Source: Larix kaempferi (Eukaryota > Streptophyta > Pinopsida > Pinales > Pinaceae). From it: a stretch of DNA of 64,000 nucleotides. Where the stretch lies: NCBI GenBank assembly GCA_027924585.1, contig BSBM01000825.1, forward strand, positions 2,274,001 through 2,338,000, written 5' to 3'. Below the pieces are notes generated by a model, which was given only the letters and a program-made list of their open reading frames with translations, was not told the DNA's origin and made no database searches. The translations under genes were made by a program, and so were the position numbers. Below are positions 24,301 to 34,493 of this stretch, piece by piece (position 1 is the stretch's first letter; each line of letters begins with the position of its first letter).

Positions 24301-24480
24301 TTGTGCTGAAACTTCAAATTGCAACATTAAAACATTAGAAACGTCTGTAAGTGTAGAGTCAGATGATCCTCTTACACGATATTTTCATCGCCAGCATGCT
24401 GAAGATAGGTTATCAGAGAGCTTCCTATATCATGTTTCCTACAATTGTATTCGTCTATGGGAATATGATCTTGATTAAAG
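21343..24480 (+). pseudogene. STK11IP-like leucine-rich-repeat gene, four captured exons with introns
   Basis: Exons with GT/AG borders: 21343-21600, 21840-22082, 22472-22675 and 22904-24480. The first two encode LRRs (VVETLDLSRNHFVKIANL; LILRNNALKTLHGIEHL; VWLEGNPINCAHLYREQVFS). The third gives LKLDDKAIRG, then GYGFYAPAKGE; the fourth starts KRKARLATIEDP and is a long acidic, Ser-rich region. This matches the layout of plant proteins related to LKB1/STK11-interacting protein (e.g. Arabidopsis At3g17920, often called 'outer arm dynein light chain 1'). The large exon has in-frame stops at 22940, 23969 and 24476, and ends at an intact GTAAGC donor. N-terminal exons and the C-terminal domain are missing. 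Keeping introns means DNA-level capture, not retroposition. Confidence 0.85.
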
Positions 24481-25035
24481 GTAAGCTGCTTAGGGTATTT
24501 AATTTTGTTTTTTGAGACACTGATATTTCATTTGTATTTCAGACACTGCAAATCCCCTTATTTTATTTTTCTCCTGTTTTGTCCTAGGGAGCACCAAAAC
24601 ATTTATAGACCCTTATTTCCACCTCAATAGCATAAATTACTTTAATTATCGAGAGTTGTCAGATCTAGTCATTACTCTTTAGCTCTATCTTTTAAGGTAT
24701 TGTTACCAAATTAACACTTCTTTTGCAATCACTGGAGTGTTGTACATCTTTATGTTAACCAAATTCTTGGTGATCTTTTTCTTCATCACCCAAGTTAACT
24801 ACCTGTTTTTACTCTCCTTATACATAGTTTTCTAACCATTTTTATTGTTTCCTTCGAATTATAATTTCTTGGTCTCTTGTATTACCTCCAACAATATATA
24901 CTTCATATACTGTACTATATAACTTCCATACAACTTCCTTTGAAAAATCCTTATGAGGTTGCTGGTGCTTCAATACAACTTCCAAGGTCAATATCAATAT
25001 TGTTGGGTGTTATTTGTTACTCTAGTATACTCTGT
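24481..25035. other. Intron-like DNA after the captured LRR exon
   Basis: T-rich sequence follows the splice donor at 24481. No further exon of the LRR gene can be recognised, so capture or later deletion ended here. Confidence 0.4.
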
Positions 25036-25292
25036 GTTTTTGAAATTTCATGAAATAGGCTCTAACCCTTGTCTATGTTCCTTTCAAACAAGTAGGAGAT
25101 AGTGTGCACTTAATCTCTATTGTCCCCCTTGCACCCTTGGACTCCTCATTTTCTGGACTATAGCTGGAGGTCTACTTTGTTTTTTTGAAATTTCATGAAA
25201 TAGGCTCTAACCATTGTCTATGTTCCTTTCAAACAAGTAGGAGACAGTGTGCACTTAATCTCTGTTGTCCCCATTGCACCCTTGGACTCCTT
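25036..25292 (+). repeat. Direct duplication, two ~112-bp copies 145 bp apart
   Basis: Copy one (25036-25147) and copy two (25181-25292) share TGAAATTTCATGAAATAGGC through CACCCTTGGACTCC with about six differences. They probably arose by local duplication within element 1. Confidence 0.85.
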
Positions 25293-28149
25293 GATCCTTT
25301 CACGGTACTTTCACAATGGATATTGAGGATTGAATCCTTCCTTACATAGACATGGTGTCAAAATAACAAATAGAAAAATCAACAAGTTGGAACTTGATGA
25401 AACTGAATTGTGGGGACTTGGGCTCGAGCCTTGAAGAATGCCAAAAGCAATGAAGAATGTTGAATGCTAACCCGCTGGACAAAATTTTCCTGCAAAAAAT
25501 AGTGAACAATGCCCTACTTCCTCTCTTCTCGCCATTGGACTCTTCTAAGCTCACACAGACAAATTGAAAATGCAAAAGTGAGCATGTAATTAGGGTTTTT
25601 TTGGTATAAAAGGGGGCAACACTTTACTGTTTTAAGGTTTCCTGCTAGATTGATCTTAAGCCTCTGGGGCCTTTTAATTACTTAATGGTTTCCCATTCCA
25701 TACATTCCCATATTGTGATCATTGTTTCCATGATAAACCTTCACTGAACAATGCCCATTTGCTCACATTTAAAAATCCTTGCTGAAATTTGTTGAATCCT
25801 CAAGGTCATTGCCTTTGCAATGATTATTAGGAGACAGTAAAGAGTGTGATAGGTCTCCATCCACTAATAGAATCCTTGTCACTCTTTTTTGGATTGATTT
25901 TACTGAGGACTTGATTGATATACCTAGGGAGCCTCCCATCCTTCAACACATCTTGAGCAATCTAGCACAGATCCTCACCAACTGTAAAGCTACATATGGT
26001 AGGTCATCCATAGAGACTTACCATTTTTCATTTTTTAGAGCACAGAAAAAAGTTCCTTCTCAGATTTTTCCCTACTAAATATTTCCCTCCCAAAAGTATT
26101 GACTTTAGAGGCAACCACCTCGTTGCAATCCTTCATGGCTTCTTGAACTTGATCAGAAAGGGGGTAGGAGGAAAAAGTATGTTGAATGAGTAAGCCAAAC
26201 ATATTTTTAATCTCCCGTAGCTCTTCTACAGTAGTGCCATTTGTTTTATGAAAACCTAGAATCTTCTCAGCCGAGTTCTTATTTTAAATAGTCAAAATAA
26301 AACTTCGAGGGTTCGTTTCCTTCCTCAATCCACTGAAGCCGTGCCTTGATTTTTACACCCTTGGCTTTGTGGTCTTCCCCACATTGGATCACATGTTTCA
26401 AGTTGGAAACCTTTTCCCGAAGATGGGTGTTGGAGAGCTCCTACTCTAATAGTTGTCTTATGGATTTCCGATACCTTGCTACATGGTTATTACTCCAGCG
26501 AAGTAATTTACTTTATGTATGCAGGACACAGATTCCTCAGGCCGTTGGTGCATTATATTCATTTAAAATTGTAAAGTGAATGGTAAGCAGGTTTGCGCAG
26601 TAGCAAATTTCGGAGAGGATCTAGCAAGCGAGGTAATTTTCATTGTAATTTCCATCCCTTTTCCATTTTTTGAAACTCACATGATCTGGAAGGCCTATAT
26701 CTAGGGAGGGTTTTGAAATCCCAAATTTAATTATACCATTTCTCTCTCTCAATTTTTCCCTTTGTTAGTACAACCTTAAAACAAATATTCTCTCATTTTT
26801 TTCATCTGTTAGACGTACAACCTTAAAACAAATATTCTCACCGGGTTTTGTATTTCTTTGATGCTGCTCTAGACCATGTATTTTTTTAAAGCTGATAGAG
26901 TAGTGACACTACTTTATAGATTGTGTGGGTATTGATTTTCAGTATTTGTATGAGTTTGTAGGTGACTAATTTTTTTTTTAGCATCTTTGTTTTTTTTGCT
27001 TTTTTGGGTTGGAGTGGAGGACTTATATTTTATCATTGCATGGCACATATCACTTTGATGACTCAGTTTTATTTGATGACTCTTAGTTTCTATCCTTTTT
27101 AACATTTATTTTTTTTCTTTTTTGGGTTGGAGTTGAGGACTTATACTTTATATGGATAAATTTTATAATGTTAACAACAAGGAAAGGTAGCAAGTGATCC
27201 ACCTGCATCTCTTACAAGGCTTAGACATTGATACTCATTATGGTTTCATTGTAAACTGTGCACCTCGAAATGCAATATTAACAAAAATGTTCATTACATA
27301 ATTCGGGCTTATTTACCTTTGAATAATTATTATGATTCTCTTTGCACTTGGCTAAAACCTCCTTTTAAAGTATTTTTGATGTTCCTGTAGGTAATTATTC
27401 TTTAAAACCTAAACTGATTTAGTCAATGTAACCATGCACTTTTTTGACAACATGCAAGGAATAGGTATGTAACACCAGGATTTGATACACCTATTACAAT
27501 TTCTCTTACCCTCCTAAACAATATTGACTATTATGATAGATTCTAAGTGTCCTAACCTATGTGGCATATCTCATAATACTGTTTCTTTTTTTTGGTATAA
27601 AGAGAAGAAAATTAACTATTCTAATTTCTATGAACACATGGATTTAGTCATTGCATTTATAATAAATGTTTGTGATTTTATATAGTACTTGCAAAATATT
27701 TGAGGTATCTCCAAGCTAACTGCCAAATAAAGAGTAATACAGTTGGAAAAAATGGTAATATGGTGATAGGAGCACACAATGTGAGAGTATTTATAGTTTA
27801 GATGGAAACCTTAAGATCATCTGCATTTTGTTAGATAATTTTTTACTCTATTTAGATAAATGTGATATCTTTACCCTTGAAACATTCCTTTTAAAAATGA
27901 AAATTTTCCATAAAAGTAACTGAAGTATGACTTTTAACTTCGTCTTGTAGCTCCTTTATGAGACCTCTCTTTGCATATCACTTCTTTTATATTATGATGA
28001 TGTTGTGGATGCTCTAGCTACTACTCGCACTTTAACCCATCATAAGATGGTGGGAATTTTCATCATGGCTGCGGGCATTTTTCTTGGCCATGGGAATTTC
28101 TTTAGTTGGAAATTTTATTCTCATATCAATCCATAATGAATTCTATTTA
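25293..28149. other. Element 1 interior, unassigned
   Basis: No gene recognised. Two small direct duplications are visible: ACAACCTTAAAACAAATATT at about 26770 and 26818, and TTTTTTGGGTTGGAG followed by GAGGACTTATA at about 27002 and 27119. From about 28040 the sequence matches the inverted R end of element 2. Confidence 0.4.
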
Positions 28150-28614
28150 AGGGTGTTATCTCAATGGTAGAGCACCTGCCTTATAGGCAGGAGGTTGGTG
28201 GTTCGATTCCACCGTGCCCTATTTATATTATGAAACCACTAAAAAATAGATAAATGACTAAAAAAATGACCAAAATTTGCATATAAATGACCACCATTAC
28301 AACATGAGAGATAAGTGACCAAACAAATGACCAAAATATGCATGTAAATGACCACTTTTGAGTTGGCGATCACTGGTAGCAAATTAGCGTTCATTTATCA
28401 CGTGACCATTAATGACCAAATATATTACCAAATTAATGACCAAATATATGACCACAATATAATCTATAAATGACCAAGCTAAATGTGACCACATTTTTGG
28501 TCGCATGATATATGGCCACTAATTTGCTACCAGTGGTCACCAACTCAAAAGTGGTCATTTATATGTGGATTTTGGTCCTTTTTTTGGTCACTTATCTCTC
28601 ATTGTGTACTAGTG
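28040..28614 (+). repeat. R end of element 1 with tRNA-like module
   Basis: This 575-bp end is repeated in inverted orientation at 28927-29465. It holds flanking sequence (TTGGAAATTTTATTCTCATA), a tRNA-like gene (28150-28220), a degenerate internal terminus (CCACTAAAAAATAGATAAAT at about 28231), then a foldback block whose arms (about 28302-28400 and 28500-28614) pair over TAAATGACCACTTTTGAG and CTGGTAGCAAATTA. It ends TGTACTAGTG at 28614. Confidence 0.8.
28150..28220 (+). tRNA. tRNA-like sequence, anticodon UAU, transposon-borne
   Basis: Seventy-one nucleotides fold as a cloverleaf: acceptor AGGGTGT/GTGCCCT (seven pairs, three wobble), D arm TCTC-AATGGTA-GAGC (one mismatch), anticodon arm CCTGC-CTTATAG-GCAGG (perfect), T arm GGTGG-TTCGATT-CCACC (perfect). 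A-box and B-box positions are intact, so RNA polymerase III transcription is possible. The anticodon would decode Ile AUA, but I do not recognise it as a standard plant tRNA-Ile, and five related copies here are all attached to transposon ends. I call it a mobile tRNA-derived module rather than a housekeeping gene. Confidence 0.6.
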
Positions 28615-28926
28615 ATATCTGACATCTAATCTATTTGTTTATGGATTAATGTGCTCCAAAAAATCAATTGCCCACTTCTCAAATGGTTCCAACGCAATGA
28701 CTAGAAACAACGAGAATTCATCACGTGCTGATGGTTTCCCTATGCGATGGATCACAATTTTTACAATATTCCTTTTCCTCTTGAAATAAATATGACCATA
28801 AAAATATATGCAATACTTTCCTTGTAGTAGCTTTTATTGCATTATGTCTACCTGCTATTCCTTCATGCACTTCATATAATACTGCATCATTCTCATGCTC
28901 CATTACACACCTACGCAGTATGCCAT
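28615..28926 (-). pseudogene. gypsy-1 integrase: zinc-binding (H2C2) domain and start of core
   Basis: The minus strand reads MEHENDAVLYEVHEGIAGRH, then KATTRKVLH and EYCKNCD. This is the HHCC zinc finger of Ty3/gypsy integrase, with both His and the first two Cys partners in place (last Cys region decayed). The beginning of the catalytic core (LEPFEKWAIDF) follows near 28650-28690. It is bounded on both sides by transposon termini: upstream coding continues at 44647 and downstream coding at 14312. Confidence 0.85.
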
Positions 28927-29465
28927 AACTAGTACAAAATGAGAGATAAATGACAAAATCAAACGACCAAAATCCGCATATAAATGACCACTTTTGAGTT
29001 GGTGACCACTGGTAGCAAATTAACAGTCATTTATCACGCGACCAAAAATGTGGTCATATTTATCTTGGTCATTTATAGCTTATCTTGTGGTCATATATTT
29101 CGTCATTAATTGTCGTAATTAATGACCAAATTTATGACCACATTTTTTGTCACATAATAAATGACCGCTAATTTGCTACCAGCGATCGCCAACTCAAAAG
29201 TGGTCATTTATATGCATATTTTGGTCATTTGTTTTGTCACTTATCTATCATGTTGTACTGGTGGTCGTTTATATGCAAATTTTGGTCATGTTTTTAGTCA
29301 TTTATCTCTTTTTAGTGGTTTCAGAATATATAGAGGGCACGAAGGAATCGAACCACCAACCTCCTACCTATAAGGAAGGTGCTCTACCATTGAGCTAGCA
29401 CCCTTAAATAGAATTCCTTATGGATTGATATGAGAATAAAATTTCCAATAGTTAACACCATCTTA
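28927..29465 (-). repeat. R end of element 2 with tRNA-like module
   Basis: Inverted copy of 28040-28614: terminus, TAAATGACCA foldback block (28927-29260), internal degenerate terminus near 29320, tRNA-like sequence (29334-29404), then the shared flank to the CCATCTT word at about 29462. Element 1 has about 25 extra bases in that flank. Confidence 0.8.
29334..29404 (-). tRNA. tRNA-like sequence, anticodon UAU, transposon-borne
   Basis: Same 71-nt cloverleaf as at 28150. The acceptor (AGGGTGC/GTGCCCT) and D arm (GCTC/GAGC) pair fully here. The anticodon stem has one mismatch and the T stem has one mismatch plus a wobble. Each copy has lost pairing in different arms, which suggests decay from an intact ancestor and argues against current selection as a tRNA. 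Confidence 0.6.
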
Positions 29466-29483
29466 ACAAATTATGGAAAAGGG

Positions 29484-29675
29484 TCACATACCTAGGTAAG
29501 AAACAAAGATTACCCAATAGTCACCAAAAAGAGTCATGTTAATGATAACCTTCTTTTGCCAAAATCTCTCAAAAATCAAGTATGCATTTGTATGGTCAAA
29601 TTTTTCTCCGAGTGGTACCAAATCAATAATCACAATTGTCTTTTCCTGATCTTGGGCATCTGCATTTGCCCCCAT
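29484..29675 (-). other. Unrecognised exon-like ORF
   Basis: The minus strand reads EKTIVIIDLVPLGEKFDH, then ERFWQKKVIINMTLFGDYW. The composition is strongly protein-like and the ORF lies just inside the R end of element 2, so a captured exon is possible. I cannot assign a family with confidence. Splice sites are not clear. Confidence 0.4.
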
Positions 29676-30970
29676 TATCCTTACTTAGCTTTGTTTCAAG
29701 AAAGTTCCTGCTGCTATCTATGCATCCATCACTGAAACCAATGGTAAAAAAGCATAAAGTTCCGCCCCAAGATCAAGCTTCACTTGCATTGGATATACAC
29801 AACCACATGGTGCACCGGGAGGAATATAATTCAATGGTTGAGTGCAAGCTATTGAACTGCAATCTGTACAAAGAATGCATCATGTTAGTCACACATAATG
29901 TATCTTGATTCTTTATACACAAAAATAAAGTGAAATCTAAGCAGAATGATCTTATATGCATGGAGTAAATTTATTTGCAAATAAAATGATAACAATTACA
30001 GAGAAATTCAACTCGTGAGAACAAAATCAATGTTCAAATAATAACAAAATATATTATGTACTTTCCATACCTTTAGTAGGTGGAGGGAGGGGGGAGAGTA
30101 CCAATGGCGGTGGTGCCAAAGGTATCCTGCGTGTCATCTGAGGTGATTCTGAAGGGGAAATGTTTGCAGGAGAAGCAAAGGGACCTAACAATGCAATAAG
30201 AGGGCCGTGCTTAGTAAATTTTTCTACTATTATACTCATAATACATCTCAAAGATCTATGAACAGAAAGGAAGTATACCTTTCACATGTCAATGATTTGG
30301 AGGGGAAGAAAACATGATTGATGGTGAGACTGCTGGGAGACTCAAGTTTCCCGAGGGTGATATAAGGGGACAGTTAGCGGGTGAATAAATAGGCCCTTTA
30401 AAAATAACCAACAATCCAATAACTTAAGAGTGTAACCTTCACCAAGTATAAATTTTGAATATCAAAATAGAAGAAAAAGAAAGGAGTATACCTTTTGTGT
30501 GTCGATGATGTTGAGGTGAACGAAACCCAATTGAGGGTGAGACTTACAATACGTATCCAACACACCCATATGGAAGTATCATGGGTACCATCGTCATGCC
30601 TTCAGGTATCGAGCCTCTTCCATAGATGATAGGATGAAATACCATACGAGAAAGTTTTAAAACAAGGTTATTTGAGATTATAACTTGTGAAAGTTCTCTA
30701 CCATAGATAACAGGTTGAAAGACCTTGTGAATAATTTCACAATGAAGGTTATAAGCATAATCAATAAAATATTGGAAAATACAACAGAAATAGGCATCAA
30801 AAGAATTATGAATCTCTTGCAGGTTTAGTCATGCAAAGAATCACAACAGAAAAATATTGTGTTTCACCTACCGATCCATTCAAAATTGGTACAAAATAAT
30901 TGAAACCTTTATCAAAATGTGAAGAAAACAAGTATATTCTACAAATAGAAAATGATATTTCAAGCTTATA
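29676..30970. other. Element 2 interior, unassigned
   Basis: A degenerate direct repeat is visible: TATACCTTTCACATGTCAAT at about 30276 and TATACCTTTTGTGTGTCGAT at about 30488, each followed by related sequence. A third, shorter relative (CATACCTTTAGTAGGTGG) is at about 30067. No domain or RNA gene recognised. Confidence 0.4.
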
Positions 30971-32993
30971 TGTAATGTCCCTTGTTAGGAATTTTATTAA
31001 AATTGCAATTTTCCACTTTTTTTCCTTGGTTCGACCTTTGACTAGTTTCGATCTCTAGGTCCCAAATTTGCCCCAAATGATCCCAAATATTCTGAGAAGG
31101 TATATGAATGATATTAGAACATAAATATGTATTTCAGGGATGTCTTTGTACCTTTAAAACACTTCTGCAAATACTCTTTCAATTCTGGTCAATGTAGGTA
31201 ACTTTACTAGTGATTTCCCTTTGACTAGTATTGGTCTCTAGGTCTCAAATTGACTCCAAATGCCTTCAAATCTTCAAGGAAGGTGTATGAATGATATTAG
31301 GGATTGAATATGATGTTCAGGGATAACATATGGCCACCAAAAGACCTCTGCAAACTCTCTTAAGATTCTGGACCAAGTATGCAATTTTACTAGTAATTTG
31401 GGGTTCAAATCCCCCTAAGGTAAGTACTGAAAATGGCTTCCCAAATGCCTCCAAACCCACTCAAATTTATGAAAGGAGGTATGTAATGTGTTAATTATGT
31501 TATTAAGGTCTCATATGCACCATTAATGGTTTATTACAACTGTTCTCACCCTCTCCCATTCAACTGCAAAAATCACCAATTCGACCCTTGGGGAAATGGC
31601 ACTATTTCTTCTCCCAATGCAATTAAACTGAGTAAAAATACTTCAAATGCTCAAGTACAGTACATGAAACTTGTAAAATACATCCATGGAAGTCCATTAA
31701 TTACAAATTCATCATAGAATCATCCATTCATTCGAAATCATCATCAATACATTGGTTCACAACAAGGTAGTGGGGAAATGGCATTGTTCTTCCATTAAAA
31801 ATGAGATTTATACATTTCTACTTGGAATTTCGACCTGAAACTTTCTGGAGATGAAGAACGGAGTATTTAATCCATATTAAAAAATAAATGGGGCATTAGA
31901 AGCTCCCCAAAAGAGTACAATAGCTCACCAAAAATGCCCTCCCTCAAGGATCAAGAATATGCCATCAAAACTGGAAATGGTTGAAGGAGCGAGCTGCAAT
32001 AGAAGAAACCATGAGCTGCCCTGTAGCTTACACCTGCAAATAAAGACTCCATTAAAGCTCCAAATGAAAGGTCTGAATGGCCTTTCCAATTGCCAACTTG
32101 GATGGGAATCTTTCACCCTCAAAATTGGCTAAGGCAAGAAACTAGTCATCCACTAGCTCTCCCTCTTCACAAATGCAATTGCAAATTCTACAAATGATCA
32201 AAAGACATTCTCATACTTCATTTCTACATTTTATAACCAACATTATCCTTCTAAGGGTCTAAATCCTCTCAGTAGATTCAATAGATTTTCATTTAGGAAA
32301 TATTCCACATTTGCCACTTGTCTCCTAGTTTCAACCTTCCATCTTCTCCCAAATTCGATTTTGAGTCTCTTTGGCTTCTCCCACTCCCAAATTCGCCTTC
32401 TTTGAGCCTATTTTTGGGGCTGACATGTCATAGTGGTCAGATGTCAGAGGTCAGGTCTGCAATTTGTCATAGTTGTCATAGATGCTCCATCATTGGTGTC
32501 ATAGGGGCTAGGGAATCTAGCCCAAGTGTCCACAAACTTCCACTTTGACTCTTTATCTTTCATGGGGGTTACCAATCCTTCCAAATTCAATCTAAGATGC
32601 TCAATGACATGTGTTATGACTTACCAACTCACCCAAGAGTGTTCACATTCCCATTAATTCGAATTTGCAAAAGAGAGATACCATGTATTATGAAAAATCA
32701 AGCTCGTGTGGGTCCCACATCCTCCATATGTCTCCAAAACCATTTGTCACTTAGGATTTCTCTTGAATTTCTTTATTCACTCTATTTATTAAATACTTGA
32801 ACCCTTCTAATGTCTAAACATCATTTATTATCCGCCTTATTCCAAATCCCAAAGCTTCCACCCCAAACCTAGGAAACTAGTAATTTTCCTCCTTGGCAAT
32901 TATTTGACCCTTAACATCAATTTTACAAACTCTAATGAATATGGCTAATGTGATTAGGCCATTGTGACCCAATTCCAAATTTGGGACATGACA
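30971..32993 (-). repeat. 3' LTR of the nested element (2,023 bp)
   Basis: On the minus strand it begins TGTCATGTCCCAAATTTGG and ends GGGACATTACA. Several short ORFs inside are shared with the other LTR but show no protein signal. Confidence 0.92.
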
Positions 32994-33007
32994 AATCCTC
33001 CCTTCCC
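32994..33007 (-). other. Polypurine tract
   Basis: GGGAAGGGAGGATT on the minus strand directly precedes the 3' LTR. Confidence 0.8.
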
Positions 33008-33053
33008 AATATTGCTTGTCCTCAAGCAATTTCAAACATGGGTGTTGAAGAAC

Positions 33054-34493
33054 CTACTTTCTGTATAATTCTTTGAAGTTGCCATTGAATTGCCAAACCT
33101 TGAGTCTTTGAGTTTCCATGAATATTTTAGAGAGGAACCACCATGCTTGCTGCTTCACTACTCTTATTAAAATCACTTTATTAAGTGGGAAATCCATCTC
33201 CCATGCTGCTTGCTTCCCCCCAAAAAATGAAACCAATGAGACAAAAATTATTCCAGGGTCCCATTGCTTGTATTGCACCCCAACAATTAAGAGTGCTCTC
33301 CAACCTACACCATTAGATAAGAGGATTCCTGGATCCCATTTTCTTGTATGCATTCTTCCAAACATCATTAGTGCCAAATATATATCATCAAAGTACATAA
33401 CAACATAATGAAAATGTACATCAAGGATATGCTTCATCAAAGAGTCATGAAAGTGCTTATACCTCCAAGCAAGTAGACCACCATTTTCCAAGTGCATAAA
33501 AGCTTCAAGTGACCAATCAAATCTGCTCCAATGACATAGGTGAGGATCCCATGTCCTATAATGCTGCTCCAAAAGGATGTGATATGCATCAAAATATTCA
33601 GCCATGTATTCTTTCATCCAAGAAGTGAATGAAGAATCTCCACTAGAATCTGAACCAAATAATGAGTAGAAAAAACAAGGAGACTTCAAATGACTCAAAG
33701 AAGTCTCACCCATACATCCATGAATGTGAGAATCATAAAGATGTAACAAAGTATGTGGCTTCCAACAAAAATGTTCTCCCATCATAAATCTATTCATCCA
33801 AGTGTTGGATGAAGTTCCTCTAACATCAAATGAACCAAGTGTTGAGCAAGAAAAACCATGAGTATTCAAGTGACTCAAATCCATATCATAGGTGCATCCA
33901 TGTAGATGTGAATCATCATAAAGTGACAAATTATGCTGCTGCAAATGTGAATAAGAATGTGCTCCAACCATGTCATCATAAAAGTTAAATCTAGGAGTTC
34001 CATACTCCTCATGTGGCACCATCAAAAAGAACCCTTTCACCCATACTTCATTGAGACTAATACTGCAAAACATGGAATTGTAGGATGTAGGAGAATGTAC
34101 TAACTCACCCAAATGATCAAAAGGTTCAGGAGTTTCATCATGGGAAGGATCCATGTGGGTAGTATCATGCAGCTCCTTCAAAAGTGTGAACTCTTTGTCA
34201 TAGTTTGGTTCCAATGTAGAGGACTCATGCTCTTCTTTAAAAATTGCATAACCTTCATCAAGAGGCAATTCAAATTCCTCTTCCACCACATCAAGTGTTT
34301 GGATCTCTTCAAGTTCATCTTCAAACACATCAAGAACATTCAAATTTTCACATTTCTCATGATCCACGATGTCATGAGAATCCTCCAAACAATCTACCAT
34401 TTGACAATCTGAAACATAGGAAGGAAAAACAAGTATCTTGCAACTTTTCAAGAAGTTGCTCATTTTGAATTGTGAGCTTATGTATATCCTCAT
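33054..34493 (-). CDS. ORF2 of nested LTR element, unknown function (479 aa)
   Basis: An unbroken 479-codon frame starts inside the end of ORF1, in the +1 frame relative to it; the overlap is about 122 nt. The N-terminal third is acidic (FEDELEEIQTLDVVEEEFEL). The middle has repeated His/Ser-rich modules of the type DSHLHGCTYDMDLSHLNTHG and DSHIHGCMGETSLSHLKSPC, so an internal duplication of about 65 residues is likely. The C-terminal part is Trp-rich with repeated KWDPGI / QWDPGI motifs. I see no catalytic motif of protease, integrase, RT or RNase H. Its start may not be the annotated Met; a frameshift product with ORF1 is possible. Its openness in a ~98% LTR-identity element could reflect youth or use. 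Confidence 0.6.
   Translation of the reverse strand: MRIYISSQFKMSNFLKSCKILVFPSYVSDCQMVDCLEDSHDIVDHEKCENLNVLDVFEDELEEIQTLDVVEEEFELPLDEGYAIFKEEHESSTLEPNYDKEFTLLKELHDTTHMDPSHDETPEPFDHLGELVHSPTSYNSMFCSISLNEVWVKGFFLMVPHEEYGTPRFNFYDDMVGAHSYSHLQQHNLSLYDDSHLHGCTYDMDLSHLNTHGFSCSTLGSFDVRGTSSNTWMNRFMMGEHFCWKPHTLLHLYDSHIHGCMGETSLSHLKSPCFFYSLFGSDSSGDSSFTSWMKEYMAEYFDAYHILLEQHYRTWDPHLCHWSRFDWSLEAFMHLENGGLLAWRYKHFHDSLMKHILDVHFHYVVMYFDDIYLALMMFGRMHTRKWDPGILLSNGVGWRALLIVGVQYKQWDPGIIFVSLVSFFGGKQAAWEMDFPLNKVILIRVVKQQAWWFLSKIFMETQRLKVWQFNGNFKELYRK

Larger units (their letters stand above)
14313..28614 (+). mobile_element. Element 1: 14.3-kb CACTA-like transposon carrying gene fragments
   Basis: The termini form an inverted repeat of about 31 bp beginning CACTAGTACA and continuing AATGAGAGATAAGTGACCAA, with one mismatch at position 11. 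The flanks are two halves of one gypsy integrase, so this is a single insertion rather than two chance ends. Subterminal regions are packed with TAAATGACCA / TTTGGTCA words in both orientations, as in CACTA elements where transposase binds subterminal repeats. No transposase was found. The interior carries an ABCB transporter fragment and four exons of an STK11IP-like gene, so it resembles a Pack-CACTA element. The assignment to CACTA rests on ends and subterminal repeats only. Confidence 0.78.

Noticed and set aside
28150-28220. A functional nuclear tRNA-Ile(UAU) gene
   Set aside because: Five related copies occur only at transposon ends, stems decay differently in each, and one copy has a UAC anticodon. 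I did not recognise the body as a standard plant tRNA-Ile.
14313-28614. Transib-type element (CAC start, 5-bp duplication)
   Set aside because: Transib is not known from plants, element 2 of the same family has a 3-bp duplication, and the ends and subterminal repeats fit CACTA better.
14313-28614. A Helitron as the gene-capturing element
   Set aside because: There are clear terminal inverted repeats and target duplications; no TC...CTRR ends or 3' hairpin of Helitron type.
31526-32800. ORFs of 60-90 codons inside the 30971 LTR, repeated at 36262-37536
   Set aside because: They are duplicated because the LTR is duplicated, and differ between copies without regard to codon position.
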